DNA of 64,000 nt from Acetatifactor muris (lineage in GTDB: Bacteria > Bacillota > Clostridia > Lachnospirales > Lachnospiraceae). Position numbers and translations under genes: made by a program. The DNA lies in the NCBI RefSeq assembly GCF_024623325.1, contig NZ_JANJZD010000009.1, forward strand, positions 1-64,000, read 5' to 3'. Below the pieces are notes generated by a model. That model was not told the DNA's origin, did not search any database, and saw only the letters and a program-made list of their open reading frames with translations. Position 1 is the stretch's first letter; every line of letters starts with the position of its first letter. This document shows positions 8,545 through 18,350 of the stretch, piece by piece.

Positions 8545-8976
8545 TTATATCTTTTCTATCAGCTGAACTCTCCTTAAATGACGTTCTTCCCCGGAGAAAG
8601 CCGTATTCAGAAATACATCCACGATTTCCAGAGCCAGATTCTCACCCACAATGCCGGCCCCCATGGCAAGCATGTTGGCATCGTTGTGAAGCCGGGTCAG
8701 CTTTGCGGAAACACTGTCCGCACACAGAGCACAGCGAACTCCCGGATGCCTGTTGGCCGATATACTGATTCCGATGCCTGTGGTGCAGATTACAATCCCC
8801 TTTTCACATTTTCCTTCCGCCACGGCCTTCGCCACAGCATGCCCAAATACAGGATAATCGCAGCTTTCCTCACTGTGACATCCCATATCTTCATAAGGAA
8901 TGCTTTTCTCCTCCAGATACTGAATCACTTTCTGTTTCAGTGCAAAACCACCATGATCACTTCCGATTGCTATCAT
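8545..8976 (-). CDS. rpiB: Ribose-5-phosphate isomerase B
   Basis: Interconverts ribose 5-phosphate and ribulose 5-phosphate in the pentose phosphate pathway. The 143-residue length is normal for RpiB/LacAB. It starts MIAIGSDHGGFALK, with the phosphate/ring-opening aspartate-histidine motif. The catalytic-loop region CTTGIGISISANR is near residue 66, and GVRCALC follows. It lies 63 bp upstream of upp on the same strand and could supply the prs substrate. A LacA/B or allose-phosphate isomerase role is possible but less likely here. Confidence 0.93.
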   Translation of the reverse strand: MIAIGSDHGGFALKQKVIQYLEEKSIPYEDMGCHSEESCDYPVFGHAVAKAVAEGKCEKGIVICTTGIGISISANRHPGVRCALCADSVSAKLTRLHNDANMLAMGAGIVGENLALEIVDVFLNTAFSGEERHLRRVQLIEKI

Positions 8977-9119
8977 AACCTGTCAATGCCTCCATACTTT
9001 ATATTTTAACCCACCTTCCAAAATCGAACAAAAGATGGTCTTCCCCTGGTCAATGCATGACTCATGGAGCCCCGGCAACAGACATCCGGATACGGTCGTA
9101 CCCATACCCCAATGCCTGC

Positions 9120-10184
9120 TTACAGTCTGACAACCCGATGTCCCGCCGCCTTCAGCAGTCGATTCATAATCGCCTGTCCCAGTCCCTGACTGGAAAAGCT
9201 CTCCGAATAAATGCTTGTCACCTGTTCATCATCAAAATCCCGCAGTACAGAGAACAGATTTCTGGCAATGCTTTCTTCATCTTCACGACTCCCAATACAT
9301 TTTACCACATCTGCATGGTATTGTTCAAGTAATTCCTCTGTTCCGAGTATCCCTGTTTTTTCCCCTGCTTCTTTGTCCAGAGCCGTCTGTCTGTTGATAT
9401 ATTCCGTTACCTGCCCGGATGTTCCCTCCACAATCACCAGCCGGCCCATGGGAGCATAGTGGCGGTATTTCATCCCGGGTGCTTTGGGCGTTATCCCGCT
9501 GTCCGGTTTTATCAGGGTAATGTCAATATCCGTCTCCTTCAGCACCCTGTCCAGCATTTCTCTCGTGACATAGCCTGGCCGCAGAATTCTCGGCGGCTCC
9601 ACCGTCATGTCCAAAACCGTGGATTCCAGGCCGATTTCTACCTGGCCTCCGTCCACAATCATCTCTATCCGGCCGGCCATATCTTCCAGAACGTATTTTG
9701 CACTGGTTGGACTGGGCTTCCCGGAGATATTGGCACTGGGCGCGGCAATGTAACCTCCGGCGCAGGCAATCAGCTTCCTTGCCGCCGGATGAGAGGGAAA
9801 GCGGACCGCCACTGTATTCAGTCCTCCTGTAGTTTCCGGTGGCACCATTTCCGCTTTCGGCAATATCATGGTGAGGGGTCCCGGCCAGAAAGCTTCCGCC
9901 GCCCTGACCGCGGCAGCCGGCAGCTCTGTCACAATTTTTTCGATATCTTCCAGCCGACAGATATGGACAATCAGCGGATTATCTGACGGCCTTCCCTTTG
10001 CGGCATAAATCTTCCGGGCTGATTCCGGATTCAAGGCATCTCCGCCCAGACCATACACTGTCTCCGTAGGAAAGGCTACCAGTCCGCCTCTCCTGATAAT
10101 TTCTCCGGCCCGCTTCAGTCCTTCCTCTTCTTCGGGGGAAAGCGTCCCGCAGTTTTGCCTTATTTTTATCACTTCTGTATCCAT
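9120..10184 (-). CDS. tsaC: L-threonylcarbamoyladenylate synthase (Sua5 type)
   Basis: Makes threonylcarbamoyl-AMP from threonine, bicarbonate and ATP for the t6A modification of ANN-decoding tRNAs. The YrdC domain is evident from FPTETVYGLGGDALN, AAKGRPSDNPLI and APSANISGKPSPTSAKYV. The length of about 354 residues with a C-terminal GTSGQVTEYIN region fits the two-domain Sua5/YwlC form rather than short TsaC. ATG 10184 is chosen; an upstream TTG at 10202 is in frame but poorly supported. The gene order relative to rpiB and upp mirrors Bacillus ywlC-ywlF-upp. Confidence 0.93.
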   Translation of the reverse strand: MDTEVIKIRQNCGTLSPEEEEGLKRAGEIIRRGGLVAFPTETVYGLGGDALNPESARKIYAAKGRPSDNPLIVHICRLEDIEKIVTELPAAAVRAAEAFWPGPLTMILPKAEMVPPETTGGLNTVAVRFPSHPAARKLIACAGGYIAAPSANISGKPSPTSAKYVLEDMAGRIEMIVDGGQVEIGLESTVLDMTVEPPRILRPGYVTREMLDRVLKETDIDITLIKPDSGITPKAPGMKYRHYAPMGRLVIVEGTSGQVTEYINRQTALDKEAGEKTGILGTEELLEQYHADVVKCIGSREDEESIARNLFSVLRDFDDEQVTSIYSESFSSQGLGQAIMNRLLKAAGHRVVRL

Positions 10185-10377
10185 TATTCCAACACTTTCC
10201 AAACGGATTCACCGATTTCCCGCTTTTCTCTTTTTATGTCTGTACCATTTTACCATTCTTCCGGGCGAATGACAAGGCGAAAAGTCCCTTGTAAAATTAT
10301 ACACGAATATTTCCCTGTCTCCACACATATCTATTATAAAGAAAAAGTGACAAGATAAAAGCTTAAGGGGATTATGG

Positions 10378-10848
10378 ATGAGTGCTAAAACAAAAATTGT
10401 TGTACTTCACATGAAAGAGCTGATTTATACCGGAATATTTGCTGTTCTGGGAATCCTGTTTGTTGTCCTGCTGATTATGATGTTTCTGCCGGATAAGGAC
10501 AAAGACGGCACCCCCGGTCAGGAACCGGATATTGCGGAAACCGCCTCTTTATACATACCGGGCATCTATACCACAGAGCTGGTACTGGGCACCCAGTCCA
10601 TCGATGTGGAGGTCATTGTGGATAAAGATTCCATCACCTCCATACGCATGGTCAATCTGAACGATGCTGTCACCACCATGTATCCGCTGCTCCAGCCCAC
10701 CTTTGATTCTATCTGCGAACAGGTCTATGACCAGCAGTCACTGGAGCACATTACCTATACTTCCGACAGCAAATACACTTCCCTTGTACTGCTGCAGGCA
10801 ATTCAGAATTCCCTGGATAAGGCCTCCGTGTCCTCCGCACAGGAATGA
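10378..10848 (+). CDS. Membrane-anchored degenerate FMN_bind-like protein
   Basis: A 156-residue protein with one transmembrane segment at about residues 16-38 (IFAVLGILFVVLLIMMFL) and an outside C-terminal domain. The pattern IPGIYTTELVLG, VEVIVDKDSITSIRMV and a terminal SDSKYTSLVLLQAIQNSL resembles the FMN-binding domain of RnfG/NqrC-type proteins. In that family the flavin is attached to the threonine of an S-G-A-T motif. Here the equivalent place reads S-D-S-K, so covalent flavin attachment is doubtful. The gene is transcribed divergently from tsaC. The function is unknown. Confidence 0.6.
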   Translation: MSAKTKIVVLHMKELIYTGIFAVLGILFVVLLIMMFLPDKDKDGTPGQEPDIAETASLYIPGIYTTELVLGTQSIDVEVIVDKDSITSIRMVNLNDAVTTMYPLLQPTFDSICEQVYDQQSLEHITYTSDSKYTSLVLLQAIQNSLDKASVSSAQE

Positions 10849-11038
10849 CTTCACTCCGTCGGGGAAAACGGACTGAGCAGCCGGGGCCGGAGCGCTGAAC
10901 AATCTGCATACACAATATGGCATCCTCATATTTCATGGTCCATATTCTGTATACATGATCCTCAGTGCCCCAGCCCCGTAAGTTTCCATGCCCCATTCCC
11001 GCCGCAAAAGCGAGACTCATGGGGTCTTATTCTGTATT

Positions 11039-12949
11039 TCACAGCTTCTCAAGCTCCTGCATCCACAGGCTCACGCACGCGTCGGAGGGCATGCGCAGAT
11101 CCCCTCTGGGCGACAGCGCCACGCTTCCCACTTTGGGACCGTCCGGCAGACAGGAGCGCTTAAACTGCTGTGTGAAAAATCTTCTGTAAAATGTCTTCAG
11201 CCATTTTAAAATAACGGTATCTTCATATTCACCTGCAAAAGCCTGCTTCGCCACACGATACACCTTCGCCGGGGGGAATCCGCAGCGCAGCATATAGTAC
11301 AGGAAGAAATCGTGCAGCTCATAAGGGCCCACCAGGTCCTCGGTCTTCTGCGAAATCACCCCGTCCACAGGCGGCAGCAGTTCCGGACTCACCGGCGTGT
11401 CCAGCACATCACAGAGCACAGCCGACAGTTCCGTGTCGCTGCAGGTATCCGCATAGTATTTTACCAGATGACGCACCAGGGTCTTCGGCACACCTGCATT
11501 GACACCGTACATGGACATATGATCTCCGTTATAAGTGGCCCAGCCCAGAGCCAGCTCCGACAGATCTCCCGTACCAATGACAAGACCGCCGTGCCGGTTT
11601 GCCAGATCCATCAGCACCTGAGTCCTCTCCCTGGCCTGTCCGTTCTCATAAGTCACATCGTGGTTGGAGCTGTCCTGTCCGATATCGCGGAAATGAACCT
11701 GAACCGCTTCTCTGATATCCACTTCCTCCAGCGTAACCCCCAGAGTATGTGCCAGCCTGCACGCATTGTCCCAGGTTCTGTCCGTGGTGCCGAAGCAGGG
11801 CATGGTCACGGCAAATATGCCTTTCCTGTCCAGTCCCAGCAGGTCAAAGGTCCGGACAGTGACCAACAGGGCCAGTGTGGAGTCCAGACCGCCTGACACG
11901 CCGATTACCGCTGTATGAAGTCCCGTATGTTCGAATCTCTTTTTCAGGCCATGGGACTGAATGGATAAAATTTCCTCACAGCGTCTGTCTCTCTCCTCCT
12001 GCTTCCCCGGCACGAAAGGCAGGGGCATGAACTTACGGTCCAGACGGTCCTCCGTCACTTCCAGCCGGAAAGGCACTTTCACATAAGCAGCTGCCGGTTC
12101 CTGACCGAAAGTTCCCATGCGCCTTCTGTCCGACAGAATTCTCTCTATGTCAAGATCACTGTAAATCGTCTCGCATCCGAAATTTTTCACCTGGGCAAGT
12201 ACAATTCCGTTCTCCGCAATCAGATTGTGTCCGCCGAACACCAGATCCTGGGTGGACTCTCCCTCTCCCGCCGAAGTGTACACATAACCGCAGATCAGAC
12301 GTGCGCTGGAGGATTTCACCAGAAGCTCTCTGTACTCGTCCTTCCCGATGGTCTCGTTGGAGGCGGAAAGGTTCACAATCACAGTGGCCCCCTTCATGGC
12401 GTGGTCCTTGCCCGGAGAATCGGCCACCCACAAATCCTCGCAGATTTCGCATCCTACCGTAAGTCCGTGCATGGTTTCACATGCAAACAGCAGATTGGTT
12501 CCGAAGGGAATCGTTTTCCCCTCAAAGGAAAAGGGGACAGGTTCCCTGTTTCCGTCGGTAAAATGCCGGCCCTCATAAAATTCCGCATAAGAAGGGATAT
12601 TGGCCTTCGGGACAAATCCCAGAATCTCTCCTCTCCAGAGGGCCGCCGCCGCATTGTACAGCCGTCCCTCCCGCTCTATGGGCAGCCCCACCATAACCAG
12701 CGCATCCTTATCCTTCGTATGCGCCGCTATCTCCAGAAGCTGCCGGGAAGCTTCCTGCAGCAAAATCTGCTGCAGAAACAGATCCCCGCAGGTATAACCC
12801 GTAATACACAATTCCGGGAAGACGATAATCTTCGCCCCTGCGGCACATGCTTCCTCCATCCTCTCACAGATAATCCGCCCGTTATACACAGGGTCCGCCA
12901 CCCTGATTTTCGGCGTCACCGCCGCCGCCTTGATAAATCCCTGCTTCAT
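11039..12949 (-). CDS. nadE: Glutamine-dependent NAD+ synthetase
   Basis: Final step of NAD synthesis: amidates nicotinate adenine dinucleotide, using glutamine-derived ammonia. Its 636 residues comprise an N-terminal nitrilase-like glutaminase (catalytic Glu in IIVFPELCITGYTC near residue 46, Cys in GCEICEDLW near 165) and a C-terminal synthetase. The ATP-pyrophosphatase loop is VSGGLDSTLALL near residue 353, and GTGDLSELALGWATYNGDH is also typical. AGGAGG precedes ATG 12949. hslO lies 49 bp upstream on the same strand, so they may share a transcript. Confidence 0.96.
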   Translation of the reverse strand: MKQGFIKAAAVTPKIRVADPVYNGRIICERMEEACAAGAKIIVFPELCITGYTCGDLFLQQILLQEASRQLLEIAAHTKDKDALVMVGLPIEREGRLYNAAAALWRGEILGFVPKANIPSYAEFYEGRHFTDGNREPVPFSFEGKTIPFGTNLLFACETMHGLTVGCEICEDLWVADSPGKDHAMKGATVIVNLSASNETIGKDEYRELLVKSSSARLICGYVYTSAGEGESTQDLVFGGHNLIAENGIVLAQVKNFGCETIYSDLDIERILSDRRRMGTFGQEPAAAYVKVPFRLEVTEDRLDRKFMPLPFVPGKQEERDRRCEEILSIQSHGLKKRFEHTGLHTAVIGVSGGLDSTLALLVTVRTFDLLGLDRKGIFAVTMPCFGTTDRTWDNACRLAHTLGVTLEEVDIREAVQVHFRDIGQDSSNHDVTYENGQARERTQVLMDLANRHGGLVIGTGDLSELALGWATYNGDHMSMYGVNAGVPKTLVRHLVKYYADTCSDTELSAVLCDVLDTPVSPELLPPVDGVISQKTEDLVGPYELHDFFLYYMLRCGFPPAKVYRVAKQAFAGEYEDTVILKWLKTFYRRFFTQQFKRSCLPDGPKVGSVALSPRGDLRMPSDACVSLWMQELEKL

Positions 12950-12998
12950 ATTCCTCCTGTTTCATTCCCCGATGTGCATGTCCTTTGCACGATACTGA

Positions 12999-13877
12999 CT
13001 ACCTGCTTTTATGGTACAGTTGTTTCAGTTCTTCCACACTGAACTTATACTGTTTATTACAGAAATGGCAGTTTACCTCGATCTCCTGTCCTTCGTCTAT
13101 CATATCATGAAGCTCCTGCTTTCCCAGGCTGATCAGCACTTTTTCAATCCTGCTTCGGTCACAGTTACAGGTAAAGGCCGCAGGCATGACCTCCGTTATC
13201 TCACAGTTGAGACCTTCCAGGATACATTCCAGCATCTGCTCCGGCGTCTTTCCTTCGTCCAGCATGGCCGTCACGGAAGTGATCCGGCTCAGATTCTCCT
13301 CCAGCCTGGCAATCACCCCTTCCTCCGCAAAGGGCATCAGCTGCACGATAAACCCCCCGGCCTGTTTTACCGTATTGCCCCGCTCCATCAGCACGCCCAG
13401 CCCCACGGAAGAGGGCACCTGCTCGGAGGTGGCGAAATAATACGTCAGATCTTCCGCAATTTCTCCTGTCTGCAGTAAAGTCTGCCCAACATAGGGTTCT
13501 TTTAATCCCATATCCTTAATGACCCTCAGGGTTCCCTGACCGATGGCCCCGCCCACATCCAGCTTTCCCGCGGCGCTGGCCGGGAGAATCACATCCGGCA
13601 CTGTGGCATATCCCTTCACGTTTCCCCGGGAATCCGCCGTTACCATCAGTCCCTGCATGGGCCCGTCTCCCTTGATCTGCAGGGTAAGCAGATCTTCCTC
13701 CCCCTTCAGCATACTCCCCATCATGACACCGCCGCACAGCAGCCGCCCCAGCGCCGCCGTGACCACCGGGCTTGTATTATGTGCCTGTCTCGCCTTCTCC
13801 ACCACGCCTTTCGCTGTGCAGGCAAAGGCACGAATCTGCGCCTCCCCAGCGGTGGCGCGCACAATGTAATCCGTCAT
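12999..13877 (-). CDS. hslO: Redox-regulated chaperone Hsp33
   Basis: Cytoplasmic holdase chaperone activated by oxidation that releases a bound zinc. The 292-residue length is standard. The four zinc cysteines are visible as CNC (within FTCNCDRSRIEKVL) and CHFC (within EVNCHFCNKQYKF) at the C terminus. The N-terminal substrate-binding domain has ALGRLLCGGVMMGSMLKG. An AGAAGG ribosome site precedes ATG 13877. Confidence 0.96.
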   Translation of the reverse strand: MTDYIVRATAGEAQIRAFACTAKGVVEKARQAHNTSPVVTAALGRLLCGGVMMGSMLKGEEDLLTLQIKGDGPMQGLMVTADSRGNVKGYATVPDVILPASAAGKLDVGGAIGQGTLRVIKDMGLKEPYVGQTLLQTGEIAEDLTYYFATSEQVPSSVGLGVLMERGNTVKQAGGFIVQLMPFAEEGVIARLEENLSRITSVTAMLDEGKTPEQMLECILEGLNCEITEVMPAAFTCNCDRSRIEKVLISLGKQELHDMIDEGQEIEVNCHFCNKQYKFSVEELKQLYHKSR

Positions 13878-13943
13878 TTTCTGCCTTCTTTCTGTGTGTT
13901 GCTCCTGCTTTGTTCCTCTCTCTTGTCACATATGCTCTGTCTC

Positions 13944-14741
13944 TTAAGAATCTCTTCGTTTGCCCTGCTCTCTGGCTACCACATATACCCGCTCGCTCTG
14001 TTCTGTAACCGTCTGACCGGTGTCTGCGTCCATGACTTCCACTATTGTCATGCCGGCCTGCTTTGCCAGTCCTGTCATCTGTTCCACGGTATATCCCCGC
14101 TGAAAATGTGTCTCCGTAAACCGCCGGAAATGTTCTCCTTCTTCCCTGACAAATACCGTCAGATCATACTCATTCATTTCCTCTTCATCATCATAAAAAT
14201 TCTCCCAGATAAAGCTGCAGTCCTCGCGATTCTCAGCAATCGTTGTGTTTCCAATGACTTCCCGGTACTTATATACCGTATTAAAATCAAAAATGAAGAT
14301 GCCGCCGGGAAAAAGATAGTTGTTGACCAGGGAAAACACTTCCGCCAGCTCATCCTCCTCCAAAATATAATTCAGCGAATCACACACACAGAACACTGTT
14401 CCCACCGTACTGTACAGCTCCAGTTCCCGCATGTCCTGCTGCAGATAGAGGATTTCCGAACCGCTTTTTTCCTTTTTCTCCATGGCAATATTCAGCATAT
14501 CCCCGGAGACATCCACCCCCAGCATATCATATCCCTTCTGATACAGGAGCTCTGTCAGTGTCCCCGTTCCGCAGCCCAAATCTAATACCAGATTCTTCTC
14601 CGAATCCAAAACGCCTTCCGCGTCCCGCTCCGGCCCTGACACACCGTACTTTCGAATCAGGGTATCCAGACGCTCCGCCCACTGTTCATAGGGGACGTTA
14701 TCCATCAGTCCATCATAAACCCCTGCAAAATCCTGATACAT
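13944..14741 (-). CDS. Class I SAM-dependent methyltransferase
   Basis: Rossmann-fold methyltransferase of unknown substrate. The core starts MYQDFAGVYDGLMDN at ATG 14741, and the SAM site is NLVLDLGCGTGTLTELL. ILYLQQDMRELEL and FCVCDSLNYI are motifs II-III of the YjdL/CrmA-like group. The frame is open up to 14918, giving a 59-residue Gly/Arg-rich extension with no conserved look. A GGGCGGAG site supports the internal start. It follows the DUF368 gene closely and is probably co-transcribed. Confidence 0.82.
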   Translation of the reverse strand: MYQDFAGVYDGLMDNVPYEQWAERLDTLIRKYGVSGPERDAEGVLDSEKNLVLDLGCGTGTLTELLYQKGYDMLGVDVSGDMLNIAMEKKEKSGSEILYLQQDMRELELYSTVGTVFCVCDSLNYILEEDELAEVFSLVNNYLFPGGIFIFDFNTVYKYREVIGNTTIAENREDCSFIWENFYDDEEEMNEYDLTVFVREEGEHFRRFTETHFQRGYTVEQMTGLAKQAGMTIVEVMDADTGQTVTEQSERVYVVAREQGKRRDS

Positions 14742-14927
14742 CTCCGTCTCCGCCCTCAATTCTTCTATTCCACTCTGTTCCTTTTCCCTCGCCGGTTCCG
14801 GAGTCCCTGTCCGGAATCTTTCTCCTGTTCCCCGGGCCCACCGGCCCTGATCTGCCCGCTTCCGGAAGCCCCCGCCTCCGACTCCTGATCCCCATTCACC
14901 CGGAAATCCCCACTCCATCCGCCGGCG

Positions 14928-15773
14928 TCATTCGCCCAGCTTCATGGCAATGGCAATCCCAGCCGCCAGCGCAAGCACCCCTGTGAGGAAGCTCACCACG
15001 GTCAGGGCCGGGAATGTTCCCATCAGCAGAATCGCAATGGGCGAAGATACAATCAGTCCGATAATTGCCCAGTAGGCGTACAGAGGAAACTTCTCGAAAA
15101 TAATCTCCACCAGCTTCGCGATACCGAAGATTCCCGCCACCACACCGATGCCGAAGGGAATCAGAATCCCGCATCCCGTGAGTATCCCGTCCATATCAAA
15201 AGCGGCAAGGGCCGTAAAAAAGTCCTTCACGGCGTTCAGCACCGGATAGTAAAAGCCCATCAGCATCAAGACCATGGAACCGCTGACCCCGGGGATCACC
15301 ATGGTAGCGGAAGTGATAATCCCCACCCCCACCAGCTTCACCGCATTGACCAGGCTGAAGGACAAATCCGCCGCCTTACCTTCCGTCTCTCCCATGGCGG
15401 CCATCCCCACCACCAGCGCAAAGAAAAAGACACAGGCCGCAAGCGGTCCCACCTTGACGCCCTTCCCCTTCACTTTCTTCCACACGGCGGGGAGACCGCC
15501 CAGAATCAGTCCGATAAACAGCAGATTGGTCTGAATGGGAAAATGCTCAAAAAGGTACGTGAGGCCGAAGGAACTGCCTGCCACAGCCACCACCATACCC
15601 ACTGCAATGGGCAGCAGGAACAATATACTTTTCTTCAGCTCGCTGAACAAATGTGTAATACAGTGAATCAGTTTGTCATAAATTCCCATGGAGACCATCA
15701 TAGTGCCTCCGCTGACTCCGGGTATAATATTTGCAATCCCGATTACCACTCCCTTGAAAAAACTCTTAATCAT
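14928..15773 (-). CDS. DUF368 membrane protein (PopT-like)
   Basis: Polytopic membrane protein of 281 residues, with about eight hydrophobic segments. It carries the duplicated DUF368 signature, IIPGVSGGTMMVSMG near residue 16 and VIPGVSGSMVLMLMGFY near 158. Members of this family have been reported to recycle undecaprenyl phosphate across the membrane for wall and teichoic acid synthesis. That role is taken from the family, not seen here. GGAG precedes ATG 15773. Confidence 0.88.
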   Translation of the reverse strand: MIKSFFKGVVIGIANIIPGVSGGTMMVSMGIYDKLIHCITHLFSELKKSILFLLPIAVGMVVAVAGSSFGLTYLFEHFPIQTNLLFIGLILGGLPAVWKKVKGKGVKVGPLAACVFFFALVVGMAAMGETEGKAADLSFSLVNAVKLVGVGIITSATMVIPGVSGSMVLMLMGFYYPVLNAVKDFFTALAAFDMDGILTGCGILIPFGIGVVAGIFGIAKLVEIIFEKFPLYAYWAIIGLIVSSPIAILLMGTFPALTVVSFLTGVLALAAGIAIAMKLGE

Positions 15774-15888
15774 TGAAATTCTCCATTCCTTCCTTCATTG
15801 ATATCTTATTGATTATACTCATTTTCTATCCGTTCGTCCATCAAATTTCCATAACAATTTTCTTTTTGTCTTCATAAAGTACCTCCAA

Positions 15889-17625
15889 TCACTCCTCCAT
15901 ATGCGGAAATCCTTCACTTCCAACGAGAACCTTTTTCCCATCAAAAGCGAAACCGTATTTCCGTATCCTCTCCTTCGGAATACCAATAGCCCGCAGATTC
16001 GTTTCATACTGTTTATCCTCTATCTGCCGCAGGGCATTTTGCATGGTCTCCTCCAGATTTTTTTCTCTTCTGAAATTGTAAACCTTAAACTCAATGATGA
16101 TGGCATCCTCTTCAGATGACAGCGGCTCCAGCAGCACGTCATATCTCCCGAACCCGCTCTCCCGATTGGAAGTGATCACATATCTGTCCCTTAAATCTAT
16201 TATGAGTCCCAATACAAAGCCATGGTAAAAGCGTTCCGGCTCTGCCTTCCCCGACACCCGCCTGCCGGTGTCAAAGGAACTGAATGTCTCCGCCGCCACC
16301 CGGCCCATGTACTCATTCATGGCGTCCACATCTCCCTGAAGCAACGCTTTTATGAAATCATTGTAATCCGATTTCACCACTCCAAACCATCCCCGAACCA
16401 TGTTCTGGAACATGATCTTCACTTCCAGGTTCGTCAGTTCCAGTTCATACTTCGGTTCTGTAATCTCTTTCGGTCCGTATTTTTCATAATTTACCACTTT
16501 TAAATAACCGCTTGCCAGCAGCAGACTCCAAATAGCCTGTTCATTGTCATCCAGTTGATCGTATACAATCTGCTCATCTATGGGCGTTATCAGACGTTCT
16601 CCATCCAGCAGGGCTTCAAAGGAAGTCTTGATGTCTTTGCTGCCCTGTCGGATCAGTTTGCCCACCAGGCCGTTAGAGCTGGTGTTGGCCCAGTGGGTGG
16701 TGAAAATTTCTTTGTCCAGAAAGTTTAAAATAGACCAGGGATTATAAATATCCTTATGTGTTCCAAAAGTAAAGCCGTCATACCACTGCTTTACCTTTGC
16801 TTTCATATCCCCCAGCCCGCATTCTTCCAGCGCTGTAAAGACCTCCTGTTCCGTAAAGCCAAAGGAAGTGACATATTTATCCGATGTAGTAGTCACTACC
16901 TCCAGATTATTTAAATCTGAAAAAATCGACTCCAATGCTTCGCAAGAAGCTATGCTCACTCTGGTAATTCCCGTCATGATTCCACGCTCCAGCCAGGGGT
17001 TGGTCTTAAATGTGGAATTAAAAAGGCTTCTGGTAAAAGCCACCAGATCCGTCCAGTATCCATCCACATAAGCTTCCTGCATGGGCGTATCGTACTCATC
17101 CAGCAGAATGATCACTTTTTTCCCATAATACCGGTGCAGATAATCCGACAGCTGATACAAAGCCAGGCTTGCGTCACTGTCGCTCATATTTACAGAAACC
17201 CGGTCAAAATACTCCCGGTCCCCGTCTGTCAGGACACTGCTGTCCCGCAGGAAAGAATATTTAATGTACAAATTTTTCAAAAGCTGGCAGATTTTTTCCC
17301 TGGTATTGGCATAATTAATCTCCTTCACATTAGCAAAGGACAGGCTGATCACCGGATATGTCCCCTGAATAGCCCGGTATTCCTCCTGTTCCCAGATGGA
17401 CACCCCCTCAAACAGGTCGGCCCGTCCCGCATAGTCTACGGAGAAGAACTGCTCAACCATACTCATAGTCAGTGTTTTTCCAAATCTCCGGGGACGGGTG
17501 ATCAGGGTAACACTGTCCCTGCTATCCCACCATTCCTTGATAAAAGCCGTCTTGTCAATATAAAAGCAGCCTTTTTCAATAATCTCATTATAATTCTGAA
17601 TCCCGATTCCGACTATACGCGCCAT
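15889..17625 (-). CDS. AAA-ATPase-like protein with PD-(D/E)XK domain
   Basis: A 578-residue protein of the AAA-ATPase_like plus PDDEXK_9 family. It starts with the typical GIGIQNYNEIIEKGCFYIDKT, has Walker A in TRPRRFGKTLTMSM near residue 43, and Walker B in VIILLDEYDTPMQEA near 175. The C-terminal nuclease-like domain shows DAIIIEFKVYN (E-x-K) near residue 515. The family is expanded in gut Bacteroides and Clostridia and its role is unknown; defence or mobile-element functions have been suggested. A decayed relative lies at 25236-25680. AGGAGG precedes ATG 17625. Confidence 0.88.
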   Translation of the reverse strand: MARIVGIGIQNYNEIIEKGCFYIDKTAFIKEWWDSRDSVTLITRPRRFGKTLTMSMVEQFFSVDYAGRADLFEGVSIWEQEEYRAIQGTYPVISLSFANVKEINYANTREKICQLLKNLYIKYSFLRDSSVLTDGDREYFDRVSVNMSDSDASLALYQLSDYLHRYYGKKVIILLDEYDTPMQEAYVDGYWTDLVAFTRSLFNSTFKTNPWLERGIMTGITRVSIASCEALESIFSDLNNLEVVTTTSDKYVTSFGFTEQEVFTALEECGLGDMKAKVKQWYDGFTFGTHKDIYNPWSILNFLDKEIFTTHWANTSSNGLVGKLIRQGSKDIKTSFEALLDGERLITPIDEQIVYDQLDDNEQAIWSLLLASGYLKVVNYEKYGPKEITEPKYELELTNLEVKIMFQNMVRGWFGVVKSDYNDFIKALLQGDVDAMNEYMGRVAAETFSSFDTGRRVSGKAEPERFYHGFVLGLIIDLRDRYVITSNRESGFGRYDVLLEPLSSEEDAIIIEFKVYNFRREKNLEETMQNALRQIEDKQYETNLRAIGIPKERIRKYGFAFDGKKVLVGSEGFPHMEE

Positions 17626-17699
17626 TTTCCCCGCCTCCTGACAGAGCCTTTTTGCAATAACTTCTTTGCCTTAGTATAGCGAATCTTTGCGAAAAATAC

Positions 17700-17875
17700 A
17701 AGGCAGGATTTTTTGCCATATTCCAGGTTTCGAACGCATCCATGAAACTGTCCGTTCCATCCGGAGTTGCAAAGAAAATACATGTCGGTCTGCCATCCTC
17801 AAATAATATAAAAGGTCTGTCCAGATTTCCCATCACACTCTCCTGGCCATTGTCTCACAGCACTTTCCTCAAGTA
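17700..17875 (-). pseudogene. Remnant of a glycosidase-like C terminus
   Basis: A short open stretch reads GNLDRPFILFEDGRPTCIFF, then ATPDGTDSFMDAFETWNM. This resembles the closing blade of GH43/GH117-like beta-propeller glycosidases (RPxxLF, GxPTxLF, ATxDG, TWNM). No upstream domain remains. It borders other gene debris, so it is read as a relic. Confidence 0.4.
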
Positions 17876-17911
17876 AGCACAATATCCCCGTTTCAGATCC
17901 CAGTGCAGGCA

Positions 17912-18105
17912 TTCTTGATTTCCCCGTCCTATCTGTCCAAACAGTTTAAGGACCAGACGGGAATCAGCCCCTCTCCTACCTGTTGTCCCTTCGCATAGCA
18001 AAAAGCCGTGACCTTCTTGTAAATACGGACGAAACGGTTTCCAAAATAGCAGAAAAATGCGGATTTTTAAGCAACGAGGTGTTTATTAGAAGCTTTAAGA
18101 ATGAA
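17912..18105 (+). pseudogene. Relic of an AraC-family regulator
   Basis: 17912-17975 encodes FLISPSYLSKQFKDQTGISP, the first helix-turn-helix of an AraC DNA-binding domain. It runs into a stop, and the second half continues in another frame from 17983 (RIAKSRDLLVNTDETVSKIA, then EKCGFLSNEVFIRSFK). The match is co-linear across the frameshift, so this is a broken 3' end of an araC/yesN-like gene. The fragment ends abruptly next to another relic. Confidence 0.75.
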
Positions 18106-18111
18106 AACGCC

Positions 18112-18350
18112 GTTCCTGTAAGCAATAACGGACTGAGGCATACCGCCTACGAGGATGTACTGGCGGAAATCGTTCATGATCTTTCGGTGAAGAGCTGCCC
18201 CAAGAGGTTTCTTTGTTTCAAAGCAATGCCGAATCAGCGGATAGGTCGCCTCGTCGCCCATTGCCCATTGCCCAAAGGAACTCTTCAAAGTCCGGCGGAA
18301 ACATCTCGATGTGTTCTCGGATATTGCTGGACCTCATCAAGGGTGATCAG
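18112..18350 (-). pseudogene. Relic of a DUF4143-type ATPase
   Basis: In pieces on the minus strand: LITLDEVQQYPR (Walker B region, about 18318-18350), then MFPPDFEEFLWAMG, then TYPLIRHCFETKKPLGAALH and FRQYILVGGMPQSVIAYRN. These match AAA ATPases with a C-terminal DUF4143 domain. A 7-bp tandem duplication (CATTGCC at 18259-18265 and 18266-18272) shifts the frame within LWAMGDEATY. The N terminus is missing. Confidence 0.75.

Noticed and set aside
18112..18350. Functional small ATPase gene
   Set aside because: A frameshifting 7-bp duplication, a missing N terminus and a junction with another relic show decay.
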